From Peribacillus glennii (GTDB taxonomy: Bacteria; Bacillota; Bacilli; Bacillales; DSM-1321): a DNA stretch of 64,000 bases. The notes under the pieces were generated by a model, which ran no database searches, was not told the origin of the DNA, and saw only the letters and a program-made list of their open reading frames with translations. This document shows, piece by piece, positions 25,416 to 35,214 of this stretch (positions are counted from its first letter, which is position 1; the number at the start of each line of letters is the position of its first letter). The stretch covers positions 682,001 through 746,000 of the forward strand of contig NZ_QVTD01000003.1 of the NCBI RefSeq assembly GCF_003429105.1. The letters are read 5' to 3'. Position numbers and translations under genes: made by a program.

Positions 25416-26072
25416 TCAAGAAAAGTCTTCCAACCCTCTTTTTTGATCATTCAACAGATGATCCTCCATTAACTGTACAGCTCTTTCCACATTCCTGGAT
25501 TTTACTGCGGCCAGGATTCCGCAATGTTCCTCGTAAATCTCCAGGTTGTATTTGGTTTTTTTATTGATGTTGGCACGATATAGAAGCAGTAACGACCTGA
25601 CATGATTTAACAGTTCAATCATTCTTTTGTTGGGAAAATGCTGGATTAATAATTCGTGGAACTGTGTATTCAGTTCAAGGATTCGAAAGGCATCTCCCTG
25701 TTCGATGGCTTGCTTTGATTCCAAAAGAACCGCATCGGTTTTGTGGTAATCACTGTCGGGAATGATCGTTACAATTGATCTAATAACTTCTTTTTCCAAC
25801 AGAATACGGCATTGATACAGTTCCAAAAAATCCGGTTTATTTAATTCAACAATCTTCATTCCGGTCTGGTCCTGGACGATCAGTCCTTCTGTTTGAAGCT
25901 GCCTCAGGGCTTCCCTCAGCGGTGTCCGGCTTATCTTGTAATCTTCAGCCAATTTTGACATGACGACTTTTTCACCGGGCGCAATTTGGCCAGTTAAAAT
26001 TAACTTCTTAAATTCTGTATAAGCTTGTTGGTATAAAGGCGGAGCATAGTTTAATTCCAAAGCAATCACCAC
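25416..26072 (-). CDS. GntR-family regulator, FCD (FadR-like) subgroup
   Basis: A 218-residue regulator: winged HTH at 10-75 (KLAEDYKISRTPLREALRQL, then EGLIVQ), then an all-helical FCD effector domain with the metal-binding-type residues in FHELLIQHF and HCGILAAVKSRN. It lies just upstream of the CoA-transferase operon and has its own terminator; the palindrome at 25255 is its probable operator. The ligand is likely the organic acid used by the pathway. Confidence 0.9.
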   Translation of the reverse strand: MVIALELNYAPPLYQQAYTEFKKLILTGQIAPGEKVVMSKLAEDYKISRTPLREALRQLQTEGLIVQDQTGMKIVELNKPDFLELYQCRILLEKEVIRSIVTIIPDSDYHKTDAVLLESKQAIEQGDAFRILELNTQFHELLIQHFPNKRMIELLNHVRSLLLLYRANINKKTKYNLEIYEEHCGILAAVKSRNVERAVQLMEDHLLNDQKRGLEDFS

Positions 26073-26129
26073 TTCTGTGTTTTCTGCTGCAGCAGTCTTA
26101 ACATGTTATGTTTCCCAATCCTGGCTATA

Positions 26130-26948
26130 TCATCTATTCCCAACTGGTGAGTTAACGCGGATCCATGGACGCCCATTCTCCCACTCCATTGATAATGGCA
26201 CGTTAAAGGTCTTTTCAAGCAAAGGTTCTGTCAATATTGCTTTCTTGTCCCCCTTGGCAATGACATTACCAGCATTCATCAACAGAGCATGTGTTATGGA
26301 CGGGATAATTTCCTCTACATGGTGTGTCACATATAAAAGTGTCGGTCCGTCCGGCATAGCCGACATCTGTTCGATCGTTGATAAAAGCTGTTCTTTGGAT
26401 TTGATATCCAATCCATTGCAAGGCTCGTCCAAAATCAACAATTGTGGGGAAGCCATTAACGCCCTCGCAATCATTGCTTTCCTTTTCTCCCCTTGTGAAA
26501 AAGCTGTAATCACTTCAGTCTTCAAATGTGCGATGTTAAATTGCTCAAGTAATTGGTTAGCTTTATCCAGATCCTTCTGTGTAATATCCTCATATAGTCC
26601 GACAGAAGCAAACTTGCCGCTAAGGACAACTTCGAGTCCCGTTTCATATTGGCGTGTTTGGAATTTGTCATCCAAGGATGTGCTTACCCAGCCAATTGAA
26701 CGACGTAATTTAGGAAAGTTTGTTTTTCCAAATTGATTTCCTAAAATAGAAACTTCACCGCTGGTAGGCCATTGATAGCCTGTTACCATCTTCAGGATCG
26801 ACGTTTTGCCAGAGCCGTTCAAGCCCAGAAGTGCCCAATGTTCGCCTCGTTTCACTTCCCATGAAACGCCGTTTAATATCGTTTTTCCCTCTCGTTTCCA
26901 ACCCATATTCTTTATGGAAATCACACTGCAGCTGTTCGTTTCGCTCAT
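26130..26948 (-). CDS. ylmA: ABC-type ATPase, YlmA-like
   Basis: 272 residues, one ABC domain: Walker A GLNGSGKTS, variant signature FSQGEKRK in place of LSGGQ, Walker B LLILDEP and the switch His in VTHHVEEI. The overall layout (IKNMGWKREGKTILNGVSWE) matches B. subtilis YlmA, related to molybdate ModF ATPases. No membrane partner is adjacent, as in other Bacilli; role unknown. The stop lies 58 bases before gntR on the same strand. Confidence 0.85.
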   Translation of the reverse strand: MSETNSCSVISIKNMGWKREGKTILNGVSWEVKRGEHWALLGLNGSGKTSILKMVTGYQWPTSGEVSILGNQFGKTNFPKLRRSIGWVSTSLDDKFQTRQYETGLEVVLSGKFASVGLYEDITQKDLDKANQLLEQFNIAHLKTEVITAFSQGEKRKAMIARALMASPQLLILDEPCNGLDIKSKEQLLSTIEQMSAMPDGPTLLYVTHHVEEIIPSITHALLMNAGNVIAKGDKKAILTEPLLEKTFNVPLSMEWENGRPWIRVNSPVGNR

Positions 26949-27185
26949 CTCAATCCTCCTATATCCGTTGGAAATCTGTTAATAAATTCAGTAATATATA
27001 AAAGCCGCGGACCAACACAATATGTAGATATTCTACTGCCATAATGATTTCTTATTGCCTGAATACGGGATACAGTTAGAATTCTTTGGTTTAATCGTAC
27101 GTAATTTTCTGAATAATGTCAATTTCCGTATTTAAAAAAGGATGGAAGGCTCCTTCCTTCCAACTGTGTCTAATGAAATTATATT
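26949..27185. other. Intergenic stretch with terminator
   Basis: A minus-strand terminator is at 27134-27161; a reading frame fragment ending at about 27098 continues a decayed gene (see the Rrf2 remnant). Nothing else recognised. Confidence 0.4.
27134..27161 (-). terminator. Terminator downstream of the Rrf2 remnant
   Basis: GGAAGGAAGG-AG-CCTTCCATCC followed by TTTTTT on the minus strand. Confidence 0.7.
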
Positions 27186-27320
27186 TTACATTCTCAACAA
27201 TATCTTTCTCAATATCTTCAATAGCGATTTCGATGCTGGCTTTCCACGCAAATTGGGCAGTTGACAAGAAATTATTAACTCAATAAGGAATTCCACAGCG
27301 AACCGGCTGCTGATAGTCAT
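27186..27320 (-). pseudogene. Rrf2-family regulator remnant
   Basis: AAGGTGA precedes an ATG at 27320. The first nine residues, MTISSRFAV, are the characteristic Rrf2 N-terminus, but the frame then loses similarity and stops after 44 codons. In another frame the same DNA reads FAWKASIEIAIEDIEKDIVE and on, which looks like the C-terminal helix of a regulator. The central about 90 codons of a normal Rrf2 protein (about 140 residues) are missing, so an internal deletion plus frameshift is inferred. It is divergent from the NmrA-type reductase. Confidence 0.55.
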
Positions 27321-27366
27321 AATGAAATCACCTTACATGCATATTTATAACACTAACTTCCTTAAC

Positions 27367-27385
27367 TGTAATTATTATTGTTACA
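27367..27385. promoter_or_regulatory. Operator 1, TGTAA-N9-TTACA
   Basis: TGTAATTATTATTGTTACA, 47 bases upstream of the Rrf2 remnant start. Confidence 0.65.
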
Positions 27386-27440
27386 ATATTATTTTATGTT
27401 TAAGTCTGGATATACTATCAAAAAGTTGTTAGTTTAATCA

Positions 27441-27469
27441 TTGACAAATCCTTTAGATGTAACTAAAAT
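27441..27469 (+). promoter_or_regulatory. SigA promoter of the NmrA-type reductase
   Basis: TTGACA (27441-27446), 17-base spacer, TAAAAT (27464-27469). Operator 2 covers the -10 box, consistent with repression. Confidence 0.75.
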
Positions 27470-27476
27470 TGTTACA
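27458..27476. promoter_or_regulatory. Operator 2, TGTAA-N9-TTACA
   Basis: TGTAACTAAAATTGTTACA, overlapping the -10 box. Confidence 0.7.
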
Positions 27477-27495
27477 TGTAATCATATCGGTTACA
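27477..27495. promoter_or_regulatory. Operator 3, TGTAA-N9-TTACA
   Basis: TGTAATCATATCGGTTACA, directly abutting operator 2 and covering the transcription start region. Confidence 0.7.
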
Positions 27496-27557
27496 ATATA
27501 GCTTTGATTATTGCCAAAAAAAATTTCAATAAAACATTTGTTGGAGGGAATATCACA

Positions 27558-28430
27558 ATGAAAATGCTAGTTACAGGTGCATCAGGGAAACTTGGCACCA
27601 AAATTGTAGAAATATTATTGAAGACTGTACCGGCTAATCAACTGGCAGTCAGTGTCCGGAAGCCGGAGAAAGCGGAAGGATTGCGGGCTCGTGGAGTGGA
27701 AGTGCGCCAAGGAGATTTTGATCAGCCGGAATCCCTGGATACTTCGTTTGCTGGTATCGATCGCTTATTAATTATTTCTGCGGATGGGGACAACGAAACA
27801 AGAATCCGTCAACACACAAATGCGGTTGCAGCGGCAGAGCGTGCTGGAGTTAAATTCATTGCGTATACCAGTATCGTGAATGCCCAGGAAAGTAAGATCT
27901 TCCTTGCTCCAACGCATAAGACAACAGAAGAAGCCATCCTGGAAACAGGCATTCCTTACTCCTTCTTGCGCAATAACTGGTACTTGGAGAATGAAGTCTC
28001 AAGCATTCAAGGTGTCCTCGCAGGTGCACCTTGGGTGACATCCGCCGGAAATGGCAAGGTAGGCTGGGCCCTGCAACAAGATTATGCAGAAGCTGCGGCA
28101 GCGGTACTTACTGGCAGCGGGCACGAAAACACAATCTACGAGCTTTCTGGCCCACTATTGACTCAGGATGAACTTGCCACTGCCCTTGGTACTGTTTTGG
28201 GTAAAGAAGTGACTGTTCAGCAGGTTGATGACGCTGCTTATGCCGAAATTATGAAAAGTGTCGGTGTGCCGGAATTTCTTATTCCTATGCTTGTTGACAT
28301 CCAAAAAGGCATCAGGGAAGGTGAACTGGCAATCGAGAGCAAGGATTTTGAAAAACTTCTCGGACGGCCGGTTGTTCCAATTAAAGAAGCATTAACTCAA
28401 GTTTCAAATGAAATCTCAAAAATTAATTGA
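27558..28430 (+). CDS. NmrA/QorB-like NAD(P)-binding reductase
   Basis: A 290-residue atypical SDR. The N-terminal VTGASGKLGTKIVEIL binds NAD(P); VSVRKPEKAEGL and DRLLIISADGDN follow the NmrA/QorB order; no YxxxK at the classical place. Such enzymes reduce quinones or azo compounds or act as redox sensors. ATG 27558 follows GGAGGGAA; the frame to 27441 lacks a ribosome site and covers the promoter. Three identical operators and a decayed Rrf2 gene upstream imply thiol/redox or quinone-responsive control. A terminator follows at 28439. Confidence 0.85.
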   Translation: MKMLVTGASGKLGTKIVEILLKTVPANQLAVSVRKPEKAEGLRARGVEVRQGDFDQPESLDTSFAGIDRLLIISADGDNETRIRQHTNAVAAAERAGVKFIAYTSIVNAQESKIFLAPTHKTTEEAILETGIPYSFLRNNWYLENEVSSIQGVLAGAPWVTSAGNGKVGWALQQDYAEAAAAVLTGSGHENTIYELSGPLLTQDELATALGTVLGKEVTVQQVDDAAYAEIMKSVGVPEFLIPMLVDIQKGIREGELAIESKDFEKLLGRPVVPIKEALTQVSNEISKIN

Positions 28431-28438
28431 ATTATAAG

Positions 28439-28478
28439 TAAAAAACCGGCCTCTCCAAATGATTGGATGCCGGTTTTT
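28439..28478 (+). terminator. Bidirectional terminator after the reductase
   Basis: AAAAACCGGC pairs with GCCGGTTTTT, with an inner CCAA/TTGG pair; T runs on both strands. Confidence 0.88.
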
Positions 28479-28479
28479 C

Positions 28480-28626
28480 AATGCAGTTGTTCGCGGTCCG
28501 AAAAAGCCCCTCTTTAAACCAGTCCTCAGCCATCAAAATGAATGGATCAAAATCATGCCAGCGGTCTACCGGCCGGACCCACCCCTTGTGGATAAACGGC
28601 AAACCAGCTTCTTCATACTTTAACAT
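28480..28626 (-). pseudogene. N-terminal remnant of a pirin-family gene
   Basis: The minus frame reads AGLPFIHKGWVRPVDRWHDF then DPFILMAEDWFKEGLF, which matches the N-terminal 40 residues of Bacillaceae pirin (cupin) proteins just before their HPHRG metal site. The next residues are unrelated and the frame runs into the terminator, so the rest of the gene has been lost, metal ligands included. Confidence 0.55.
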
Positions 28627-28862
28627 TTCAATGATCTTTCACCCCTAGAGCTTTCATCATGGGGAATTTACATTTTCACAAACAGCTTATGTAGCGGTCA
28701 GTTAACTCTGAGTGAATTTCCGGTATTCATGGAGTCCAACTAATACTTAACCGTAAAAGCAATTGGTTTATAAAAATACCAATAAAACCAGCAAAGATTG
28801 AAATCCACCGAGTATTGTCAAAAGGTCATCCGTAAAAGATACTAACAGGAGGTGGATAAATC

Positions 28863-29018
28863 ATGGCTAAAGATGTTCTTTGCGAAGTGAATAACTGTAC
28901 CTATTGGGGTTCAGGAAACAAATGTACTGCTGATGCGATTTATGTGGTAAGCCACAAGGGCAATCATGCATCAAATAGCCAAGAGACGGATTGCAAAACA
29001 TTCGAACCAGAATTGTAA
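28863..29018 (+). CDS. DUF1540 domain small Cys protein
   Basis: 51 residues. C7, C12, C21 and C44 in the pattern CEVNNCTYWGSGNKC ... DCKTFEPEL are the DUF1540 signature, thought to bind a metal. AGGAGG lies before ATG. Monocistronic with a hairpin at 29026. Role unknown; often sporulation-linked in Bacilli. Confidence 0.88.
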   Translation: MAKDVLCEVNNCTYWGSGNKCTADAIYVVSHKGNHASNSQETDCKTFEPEL

Positions 29019-29319
29019 TATTTTTGGGTAACCATTTATATGGTTACCCTGTTGTACGTTTAGTATGATAATAAATCTCAATTATATTCTGATGATGAGT
29101 TTATTTTTAATGACCAGAAAGTTTTTTTGCATTAAGATATAATTGCCTTCTATAGTGCCCATACAAACCCACGAATAAATTTAGATATTATAATAAATTA
29201 ACATTGATGCTTAATACTTTCTGTCCTTTTCCCGTAGTTTCGGCAAGTAAGACCTCCAATAAACATCTTACAAATAAGGCAAAAAGAACCGCCTAGATAT
29301 ACCAGGCGGTGTGTAGTAC
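29019..29319. other. Intergenic stretch between DUF1540 gene and chemoreceptor
   Basis: Contains the hairpin GGGTAACCAT/ATGGTTACCC at 29026-29049 (plus-strand end of the DUF1540 transcript, T run weak) and the chemoreceptor terminator at 29283-29310. Nothing else seen. Confidence 0.5.
29283..29310 (-). terminator. Terminator of the chemoreceptor gene
   Basis: ACCGCCT and AGGCGGT form the stem, followed by TCTTTTT on the minus strand. Confidence 0.85.
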
Positions 29320-31404
29320 TTATACTTTAAATTGGCTTAAAGTCTCATGCAGTTCAACGGCCATTCTGCTTAAATTTTCTGCTGAGGCAGATATTTCTTC
29401 CATTGAAGCATTTTGTTCTTCCGCAGACGCTGCCACGTTCTGTGTATTTCCTGAAGACTGTTTAGAAATAACCGATATTTCCTCCATCATCTCCACGGTG
29501 TTTTTAGAACTGGCGTTAACCTGTTCAATAATCGCAGATACCTCCTGGGATTGGGTACTGACTTCTTCAATCATTTTTACTATATCGTTAAATGATTTAC
29601 CGGTTTGTTGCACCAACTCTATTCCTTGGCCTATCGATTCGGTTCCTTCATGCATAGATTTCATTGCGTTTGTTGATTCTGACTGAATATGCAGAATCAA
29701 TTCCTTTATTTCTCCTGCTGCATGTCCTGATTGTTCAGCTAACTTACGAACCTCATCAGCAACAACCGCAAATCCCTTGCCATGTTCCCCTGCTCGGGCA
29801 GCTTCGATGGCTGCATTTAGTGCCAATAGATTCGTTTGATCCGCAATTTGAGTAATAATATCAACAATTTGTCCGATTTCCTTTGATTTTTTTTCCAAAG
29901 TTTCAACAACCTCAGCTGTTGAGGCAACCCTTTGTTGAATGATATTAATTTGTTCAACTGTTTCACTAACAACTTGACTGCCTGCATTTGCTTTTTGATT
30001 GGTTGTTTCTGCTAAATCTGCCACCGACTGAATAGATGTTGCCGCCTCGTTCATGCCGCGTGAGATTTCTGTTACTACATTAGTAGCCTTTGATGCATGG
30101 GAGACCTGTGTCTCTGAACCTAATGCAACCTCCTGAATCGCGACCGTAATTTGCTCTGTAGCTTTACCTGTTTGTTCCGCGCTTGCTGATAGTTGCTCTG
30201 ATGTTGCAGCTACTTGTGAAGCATTAAAGCTTACTTGCCCTATCATTGTTTTCATACTGTTTGTAATGGTTTCAAAAACTTTTGCCAAGGTCCCTATTTC
30301 ATCTTTTCTCTTCAAATATCTCTCCGGAACATTATCGGTAAAATCACCTTTAGACATATTCTCCCCGATTGCAACAGTAGCAACAATCGGTTTCACTATC
30401 GAATTAGTAGCGAAGAATACGACAATAGCCAACAAGATTAACGCAAGCACACCCGCGATAATGGTTGTAATAAGCATTTGATCTGATTCAGCCGTGATCT
30501 CGTTTATCGGTATTGTGATTCCTACCGACCATGGAGTCGTGCTATCACCAATATGAATAGGTGTATATACCTTATATAAATTATGTGAGTTATACTCGTA
30601 TGATTTACCTTCCTGAATAGCGTTCATAATTTTCGTAACGGAGGAATCTTGTTCAACATCAGTTATTTTCTTATTAATTTCATTCGGCTTTGGTGAAGTA
30701 ACGATCGAACCGTCATTCGAAAAAATCGACGCATAACCGCTTTCATATAACTTAAAGTCTTGCATCATTGTTTGTAAGCCATCAAGAGCAATATCAATAC
30801 CGGCAGTACCGATCACTTTGTCATCTTTTTTAATCGGCACTACGACAGATGTCATCACTACTTCTTTGTTTCCTACTTTATATGTATACGGATTTAATAT
30901 CGTTTCATTTCCACTGTTTCTTGCCAATAAATAATAATCCCCAGCACCTGGTTTATCATAATCTCTTAAAGCACTTAAAGAAACACCACTATCTGTTCTG
31001 GACCAATATGGAATAAGTCTCCCTGTTTTGTCTGTTCCACGGGTATTTTCAAACTTCTTATCCTGGCCATCGAACGCATTAGGTTCCCATACTGTCCAGG
31101 TAGCCAAAAATGAAGGATTTTTCTCCACAACGGTTTTTATCATAGAGTTTACAACAGCCCGGTTTGTCTGGTTGGTGTTTTTTATTCCTTCTAATGTCTG
31201 CGAAAGAGTCCGTGCAGTGTCCATTGCCAATTCAATATCGCCTTGCACGGATCGTGCAATCTTGCCGCCTGACTCAGTGGCCAAAGTGGTAGCAGAGCTT
31301 ACCGCACTTTGTTGGGTCTTATTAGCTACGAATGCAAGCATTCCGCCCAAGATTACCAGAATGGACCCTACTATTACAATAAGCATACGTTGTTGCAGTT
31401 TCAT
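29320..31404 (-). CDS. Methyl-accepting chemotaxis protein with dCache sensor
   Basis: 694 residues. First span at 8-26, extracellular dCache domain about 35-300 ([40 protein letters not shown]), second span about 308-330, HAMP to about 385, then the cytoplasmic signalling hairpin with the invariant tip [20 protein letters not shown] and [20 protein letters not shown]. No C-terminal pentapeptide. It sends ligand signals to CheA. GGAGATGATT before ATG sets the start. A SigD-type promoter lies upstream. Ligand unknown; dCache domains commonly bind amino or organic acids. Confidence 0.95.
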   Translation of the reverse strand: MKLQQRMLIVIVGSILVILGGMLAFVANKTQQSAVSSATTLATESGGKIARSVQGDIELAMDTARTLSQTLEGIKNTNQTNRAVVNSMIKTVVEKNPSFLATWTVWEPNAFDGQDKKFENTRGTDKTGRLIPYWSRTDSGVSLSALRDYDKPGAGDYYLLARNSGNETILNPYTYKVGNKEVVMTSVVVPIKKDDKVIGTAGIDIALDGLQTMMQDFKLYESGYASIFSNDGSIVTSPKPNEINKKITDVEQDSSVTKIMNAIQEGKSYEYNSHNLYKVYTPIHIGDSTTPWSVGITIPINEITAESDQMLITTIIAGVLALILLAIVVFFATNSIVKPIVATVAIGENMSKGDFTDNVPERYLKRKDEIGTLAKVFETITNSMKTMIGQVSFNASQVAATSEQLSASAEQTGKATEQITVAIQEVALGSETQVSHASKATNVVTEISRGMNEAATSIQSVADLAETTNQKANAGSQVVSETVEQINIIQQRVASTAEVVETLEKKSKEIGQIVDIITQIADQTNLLALNAAIEAARAGEHGKGFAVVADEVRKLAEQSGHAAGEIKELILHIQSESTNAMKSMHEGTESIGQGIELVQQTGKSFNDIVKMIEEVSTQSQEVSAIIEQVNASSKNTVEMMEEISVISKQSSGNTQNVAASAEEQNASMEEISASAENLSRMAVELHETLSQFKV

Positions 31405-31882
31405 TCAATAATCATCTCCATAATAAAAGTGAATAAAAGCTGGATATGTCAATGATATCGGCAAACGATGAAGAATTTATAGAATTCGAAAATGCGCAGC
31501 TGAAGCCGGCCAATCATAAATCATATACTTTCGCTAATGAATCTAGTCCTTTGAGAACTAAATAATGTCCGTTTAGACAAAACAAGAATATTTTTTTGAT
31601 AGGTGTTAGCATAAATTAAGTTCGGGATGGGGGCAGGAAAAATAGTTTGCAGGGACTTAGAGGGAAGCCTGTTATCTGATTTTAAAGATTACTGGTTATG
31701 ATTCTAAAGCCTTTAAAACCAGACTAGGTTGTCAATATGCGAGCTTTAAGCCAGATGTTCGGTTATAAGCAAACAAAAGCTGCCATAGGTTTGTTCTTGT
31801 TATACCGCAGGTGAACTAAACATATTGCGAAATGACCAAATTGGTACGAGCTGGCCATGCGGCCAGCTCTACTTTTAACCAT
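31405..31882. other. Intergenic stretch between chemoreceptor and copA
   Basis: Contains the SigD-type promoter (31455-31479) and a 9-bp hairpin GAGCTGGCC/GGCCAGCTC at 31848-31869, just after the copA stop, without a clear T run. No gene seen. Confidence 0.5.
31455..31479 (-). promoter_or_regulatory. SigD (motility sigma factor) promoter of the chemoreceptor
   Basis: The minus strand has TAAA, 13 bases, then GCCGATAT, a perfect SigD -10. The spacer is slightly short of the usual 14-16. Confidence 0.6.
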
Positions 31883-34315
31883 TTAAATTGTTTTATCATT
31901 CAACTTTACCCGCTGCAAGCGAAGTGCATTCAATACAACGGATACAGAACTAAATGCCATTGCCACACCTGCAAGCCATGGGGCAAGGAATCCTGCTGCA
32001 GCAACCGGGATACCGAGGGAATTATAGGCCAATGCCCAGAATAGGTTTTGTTTGATATTACGGATTGTCTTTTTGCTCATTAAGATGGCATCGGCTATGC
32101 TATTAAGATCTCCTCTCATGAGCGTGATATCCGCCGCTTCCATGGCAACGTCCGTTCCAGTTCCAATCGCCATTCCGATATCGGCCATTGCCAACGCCGG
32201 CGCATCATTGATGCCATCGCCTACCATCGCTACCCGCTTACCTTTATCTTGCAGTTTTTTTACTTCATCCGCTTTTCCTTCTGGAAGGACTTCGGCAATC
32301 GCCCTGTCAATACCGAGTTCATTTGCAATCGCCTGTGCAGTACGCTGGTTGTCGCCTGTCATCATCATTACTTCAAGCCCGGCATCTTTCAAGCGTTTAA
32401 TCGCTTCTCTGGATGTTTCTTTTACCGTATCGGCGACAGCCACGATTCCCATATACACTCCGTCAACTGCTACAAGCATGGCTGTTTTTCCGTTATCCTC
32501 AAGGCGTTCCATCTTAAGTGTTGCTGAATCAATGGAGATGTTATATTTCTTCATCAATCGCCTGGTTCCGATTAAAAGTACCCGATTTTCGACTATGGCC
32601 CTGATACCATGGCCTGGAATGGCTTCAAATTCCTGAGCTTCCGTCATGGAAATATTTCTTTCTTTAATGCCCTCAACAATCGCTTCAGCAAGTGGATGCT
32701 CTGACTGTTTTTCAGCTGAACCGATCATGGCAAGGAATGTTTCTTCATCTATATTTCCTTCCAAAACTACATCGGTTAATACAGGTTTTCCGTTTGTAAC
32801 AGTTCCGGTTTTATCTAAAACAACCGTTGTAATGCGGTGGGTCGCTTCCAAATGTTCCCCGCCTTTAAATAGTACACCGTATTCCGCTGCGCGGCCGGAA
32901 CCCGCCATAATCGAAGTCGGAGTCGCGAGTCCGAGGGCACAAGGACAAGCAATGACCAAGACGGCAATTAATTTCCCAAGCGCTTCAGCAAATTCACCTG
33001 GACTTACCCATAGATACCAAATCAGGAACGTGACTACCGCAATTCCTACAACGATTGGCACGAAGATACCGGAAATTTGGTCCGCCACCCTTTGAATTGG
33101 CGCTTTTGAACCTTGGGCTTCTTCAACTACTTTAATGATTTGCGCTAATGCTGTATCTTTACCCACCTTTGTTGCTCTCACCTTCAAGAAGCCATTTTTA
33201 TTAAGTGTTGCACCAATGACTGTATCTCCGACTGTTTTGCTGACGGGTACACTTTCACCCGTTAACATCGACTCATCCAGTGCGGAGCGTCCTTCGATAA
33301 TCTCGCCATCAACCGGAACCTTTTCACCCGGTTTCACATATACGATATCTTCAGCCGTTACTTCTTCCAGGGGAACTTCCATTTCCTTGCCATCACGTAA
33401 CACCATGGCTGTCTTTGCCTGGAGACCCATCAATTTTTTGATTGCTTCTGAAGAGCGGCCTTTTGCGCGGGCCTCGAATAATTTCCCTAAAATGATCAAT
33501 GTGATTAATATAGCACTTGTTTCATAATACAGCTCCAGCATATGTGCCCCGGAACCGATCGATGCGATCGATTGGTATAAACTGTAGAAAAACGCAGCCG
33601 AGGTCCCTAACGCCACTAACACATCCATATTGGCACTTTTATTACGCAGGGCTTTATAAGCTCCGACATAAAACTGCCTGCCGATAATAAACTGTACCGG
33701 TGCAGCAAGAGCAAGCTGGACCCAGGGATTCATAAATATTTCGGGTACATAGAGGAATGAAGTAAATTCAAGGTGCCCGGCCATGGACCATAATAATGGA
33801 AGAGAAAGGATTAAGGAAAAAATAAATTTTCCTTTTTGCTTTTCAATTTCCACCGCCCTGTAGTCGGCAGTTTCCTCGTTATCCTGCTTTAATTTCGCTT
33901 CATAACCAATGCTCTCAACCTTGTTGATCATATCTTGGATGGTGACCTCTGAAGGGTTAAATTCTACCGTTCCTGTTTCAAGCGCCAGATTTACTGCTGC
34001 ATTACTGACACCGCCTAGTTTATTCAACCCCTTTTCTATGCGGGTAGCACATGCGGCACATGTCATGCCGATCAAGTCGAACTCAACCTTTTCTTTAATA
34101 ACCCCATACCCCAGGTCAGTAACCTTTTTCTCGAGGTCATGAACATTTGTTATTTCAGGATTATACATGACTGATGCTTTTTCCAAGGCTAAATTCACAT
34201 TAGCATTCTCTACGCCTTCCATTTTATTCAATCCCTTTTCTATCCGGGTAGCACATGCGGCACACGTCATCCCAGAAATAGGCATTTGAACTTCTTTCAA
34301 ACCGGCACTGCTCAT
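31883..34315 (-). CDS. copA: Copper-exporting P-type ATPase
   Basis: 810 residues, P1B-type. Two N-terminal heavy-metal domains ([15 protein letters not shown] in each), membrane copper site CPC in [12 protein letters not shown], phosphorylated Asp in [15 protein letters not shown] in the actuator and [10 protein letters not shown] in the hinge. It pumps Cu(I) out of the cytosol. The ATG at 34315 follows GAAGGAG by eight bases. Third gene of csoR-copZ-copA, with its own promoter and CsoR-like operator. Confidence 0.97.
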   Translation of the reverse strand: MSSAGLKEVQMPISGMTCAACATRIEKGLNKMEGVENANVNLALEKASVMYNPEITNVHDLEKKVTDLGYGVIKEKVEFDLIGMTCAACATRIEKGLNKLGGVSNAAVNLALETGTVEFNPSEVTIQDMINKVESIGYEAKLKQDNEETADYRAVEIEKQKGKFIFSLILSLPLLWSMAGHLEFTSFLYVPEIFMNPWVQLALAAPVQFIIGRQFYVGAYKALRNKSANMDVLVALGTSAAFFYSLYQSIASIGSGAHMLELYYETSAILITLIILGKLFEARAKGRSSEAIKKLMGLQAKTAMVLRDGKEMEVPLEEVTAEDIVYVKPGEKVPVDGEIIEGRSALDESMLTGESVPVSKTVGDTVIGATLNKNGFLKVRATKVGKDTALAQIIKVVEEAQGSKAPIQRVADQISGIFVPIVVGIAVVTFLIWYLWVSPGEFAEALGKLIAVLVIACPCALGLATPTSIMAGSGRAAEYGVLFKGGEHLEATHRITTVVLDKTGTVTNGKPVLTDVVLEGNIDEETFLAMIGSAEKQSEHPLAEAIVEGIKERNISMTEAQEFEAIPGHGIRAIVENRVLLIGTRRLMKKYNISIDSATLKMERLEDNGKTAMLVAVDGVYMGIVAVADTVKETSREAIKRLKDAGLEVMMMTGDNQRTAQAIANELGIDRAIAEVLPEGKADEVKKLQDKGKRVAMVGDGINDAPALAMADIGMAIGTGTDVAMEAADITLMRGDLNSIADAILMSKKTIRNIKQNLFWALAYNSLGIPVAAAGFLAPWLAGVAMAFSSVSVVLNALRLQRVKLNDKTI

Positions 34316-34369
34316 TTTGATCACTCCTTCTAAATAGAAAGACTTTTTATTGAATATACTTATACTTTT

Positions 34370-34398
34370 ATACTATACCCCCCCACCCTATATGTCAA
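34370..34398 (-). promoter_or_regulatory. copA promoter with internal CsoR-like operator
   Basis: On the minus strand TTGACA, a 17-base spacer and TAGTAT. The spacer holds TATAGGGTGGGGGGGTATA (34374-34392), a G-tract flanked by TATA repeats typical of CsoR sites. Confidence 0.75.
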
Positions 34399-34528
34399 TC
34401 TCGTTTTATTTATTTTTTAACGCACCATTAATATGTAGAAAACAATTTGCTCAAGTTCCCCTGGAATACCCATAAATGAAAAACAGAACGTGCCGAATAC
34501 TCAGTCACGTTCTGTGGATGATGCTCAA

Positions 34529-34741
34529 TTATTCCACGTCATATCCTTGATCATCGATCGTTTCTTTAATTTTGTCCAGTGTAGCAACATTAGAGTCAAA
34601 TTTAACTGCCACCTGGCCTTTGTCAAGGTCCACTTTTACACTTTCCACGCCTTCCAGTTTTCCTACACTGCCTTCAACCGCTTTAACACAATGTCCACAG
34701 GACATGCCTTTTACATTTAAAGTTACAATTTCCATTTTCAA
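34529..34741 (-). CDS. copZ: Copper chaperone
   Basis: 70 residues, one heavy-metal domain with the Cu(I) motif MSCGHC (usual MxCxxC). It carries Cu(I) to CopA. GGAGGCAG precedes ATG, ten bases after csoR ends. Confidence 0.95.
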   Translation of the reverse strand: MKMEIVTLNVKGMSCGHCVKAVEGSVGKLEGVESVKVDLDKGQVAVKFDSNVATLDKIKETIDDQGYDVE

Positions 34742-34751
34742 TCTGCCTCCA

Positions 34752-35096
34752 TTATTTTTTCATTAATTTTTGTACAGTGACAAGAACCTCATCTAGAACT
34801 TCAAGATCACCTTCTTGAATTCGTTCCAGCACACAGCTTTTCATATGTCCTTCAAGCAATATTTTTGCTACGCTATTTAATGCTGATTGTGTGGCCGAAA
34901 TTTGCGTAATTACATCATCGCAGTAGGTATCTTTTTCAATTAATCCTTTAATCCCGCGGATTTGGCCTTCAATTCGGTTTAATCTTGTGACAAGGTTTTT
35001 CTTCACTTTATCGGAATGGTGGCTCTTTCTGTCGCTGTGTTCCAGTGAACAGCATTCTTCTCCGATAGTTTCTTCATTATTAAGGTCTAAAGACAT
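34752..35096 (-). CDS. csoR: Copper-sensing transcriptional repressor
   Basis: 114 residues, all-helical. The Cu(I) ligands C-H-C are visible as YCDDVITQ and GHMKSC, and RLNRIEGQIRGIKGLI is the conserved DNA-contact helix. An extra N-terminal tail contains CC and HH. It represses its own operon and is released by Cu(I). Confidence 0.95.
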   Translation of the reverse strand: MSLDLNNEETIGEECCSLEHSDRKSHHSDKVKKNLVTRLNRIEGQIRGIKGLIEKDTYCDDVITQISATQSALNSVAKILLEGHMKSCVLERIQEGDLEVLDEVLVTVQKLMKK

Positions 35097-35117
35097 TGCC
35101 TCGCCTCCTTTAAAAGC

Positions 35118-35147
35118 ATTATATGATACCCTGGTACCGTATGTAAA
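35118..35147 (-). promoter_or_regulatory. csoR promoter with operator in the spacer
   Basis: TTTACA, an 18-base spacer and TATAAT on the minus strand; ATACGGTACCAGGGTAT (35126-35142) lies between the boxes, a pseudo-palindrome fitting CsoR. Confidence 0.65.
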
Positions 35148-35214
35148 GCACTATATAAATATTGTAACCAGTTCTTCAAAACTCAATCGCAGAAGGATGT
35201 AAGCCCCTCTGTCT

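Noticed and set aside
27458..27495. TnrA/GlnR boxes upstream of the reductase
   Set aside because: TnrA/GlnR boxes are TGTNA-N7-TNACA (17 bp); these are TGTAA-N9-TTACA (19 bp).
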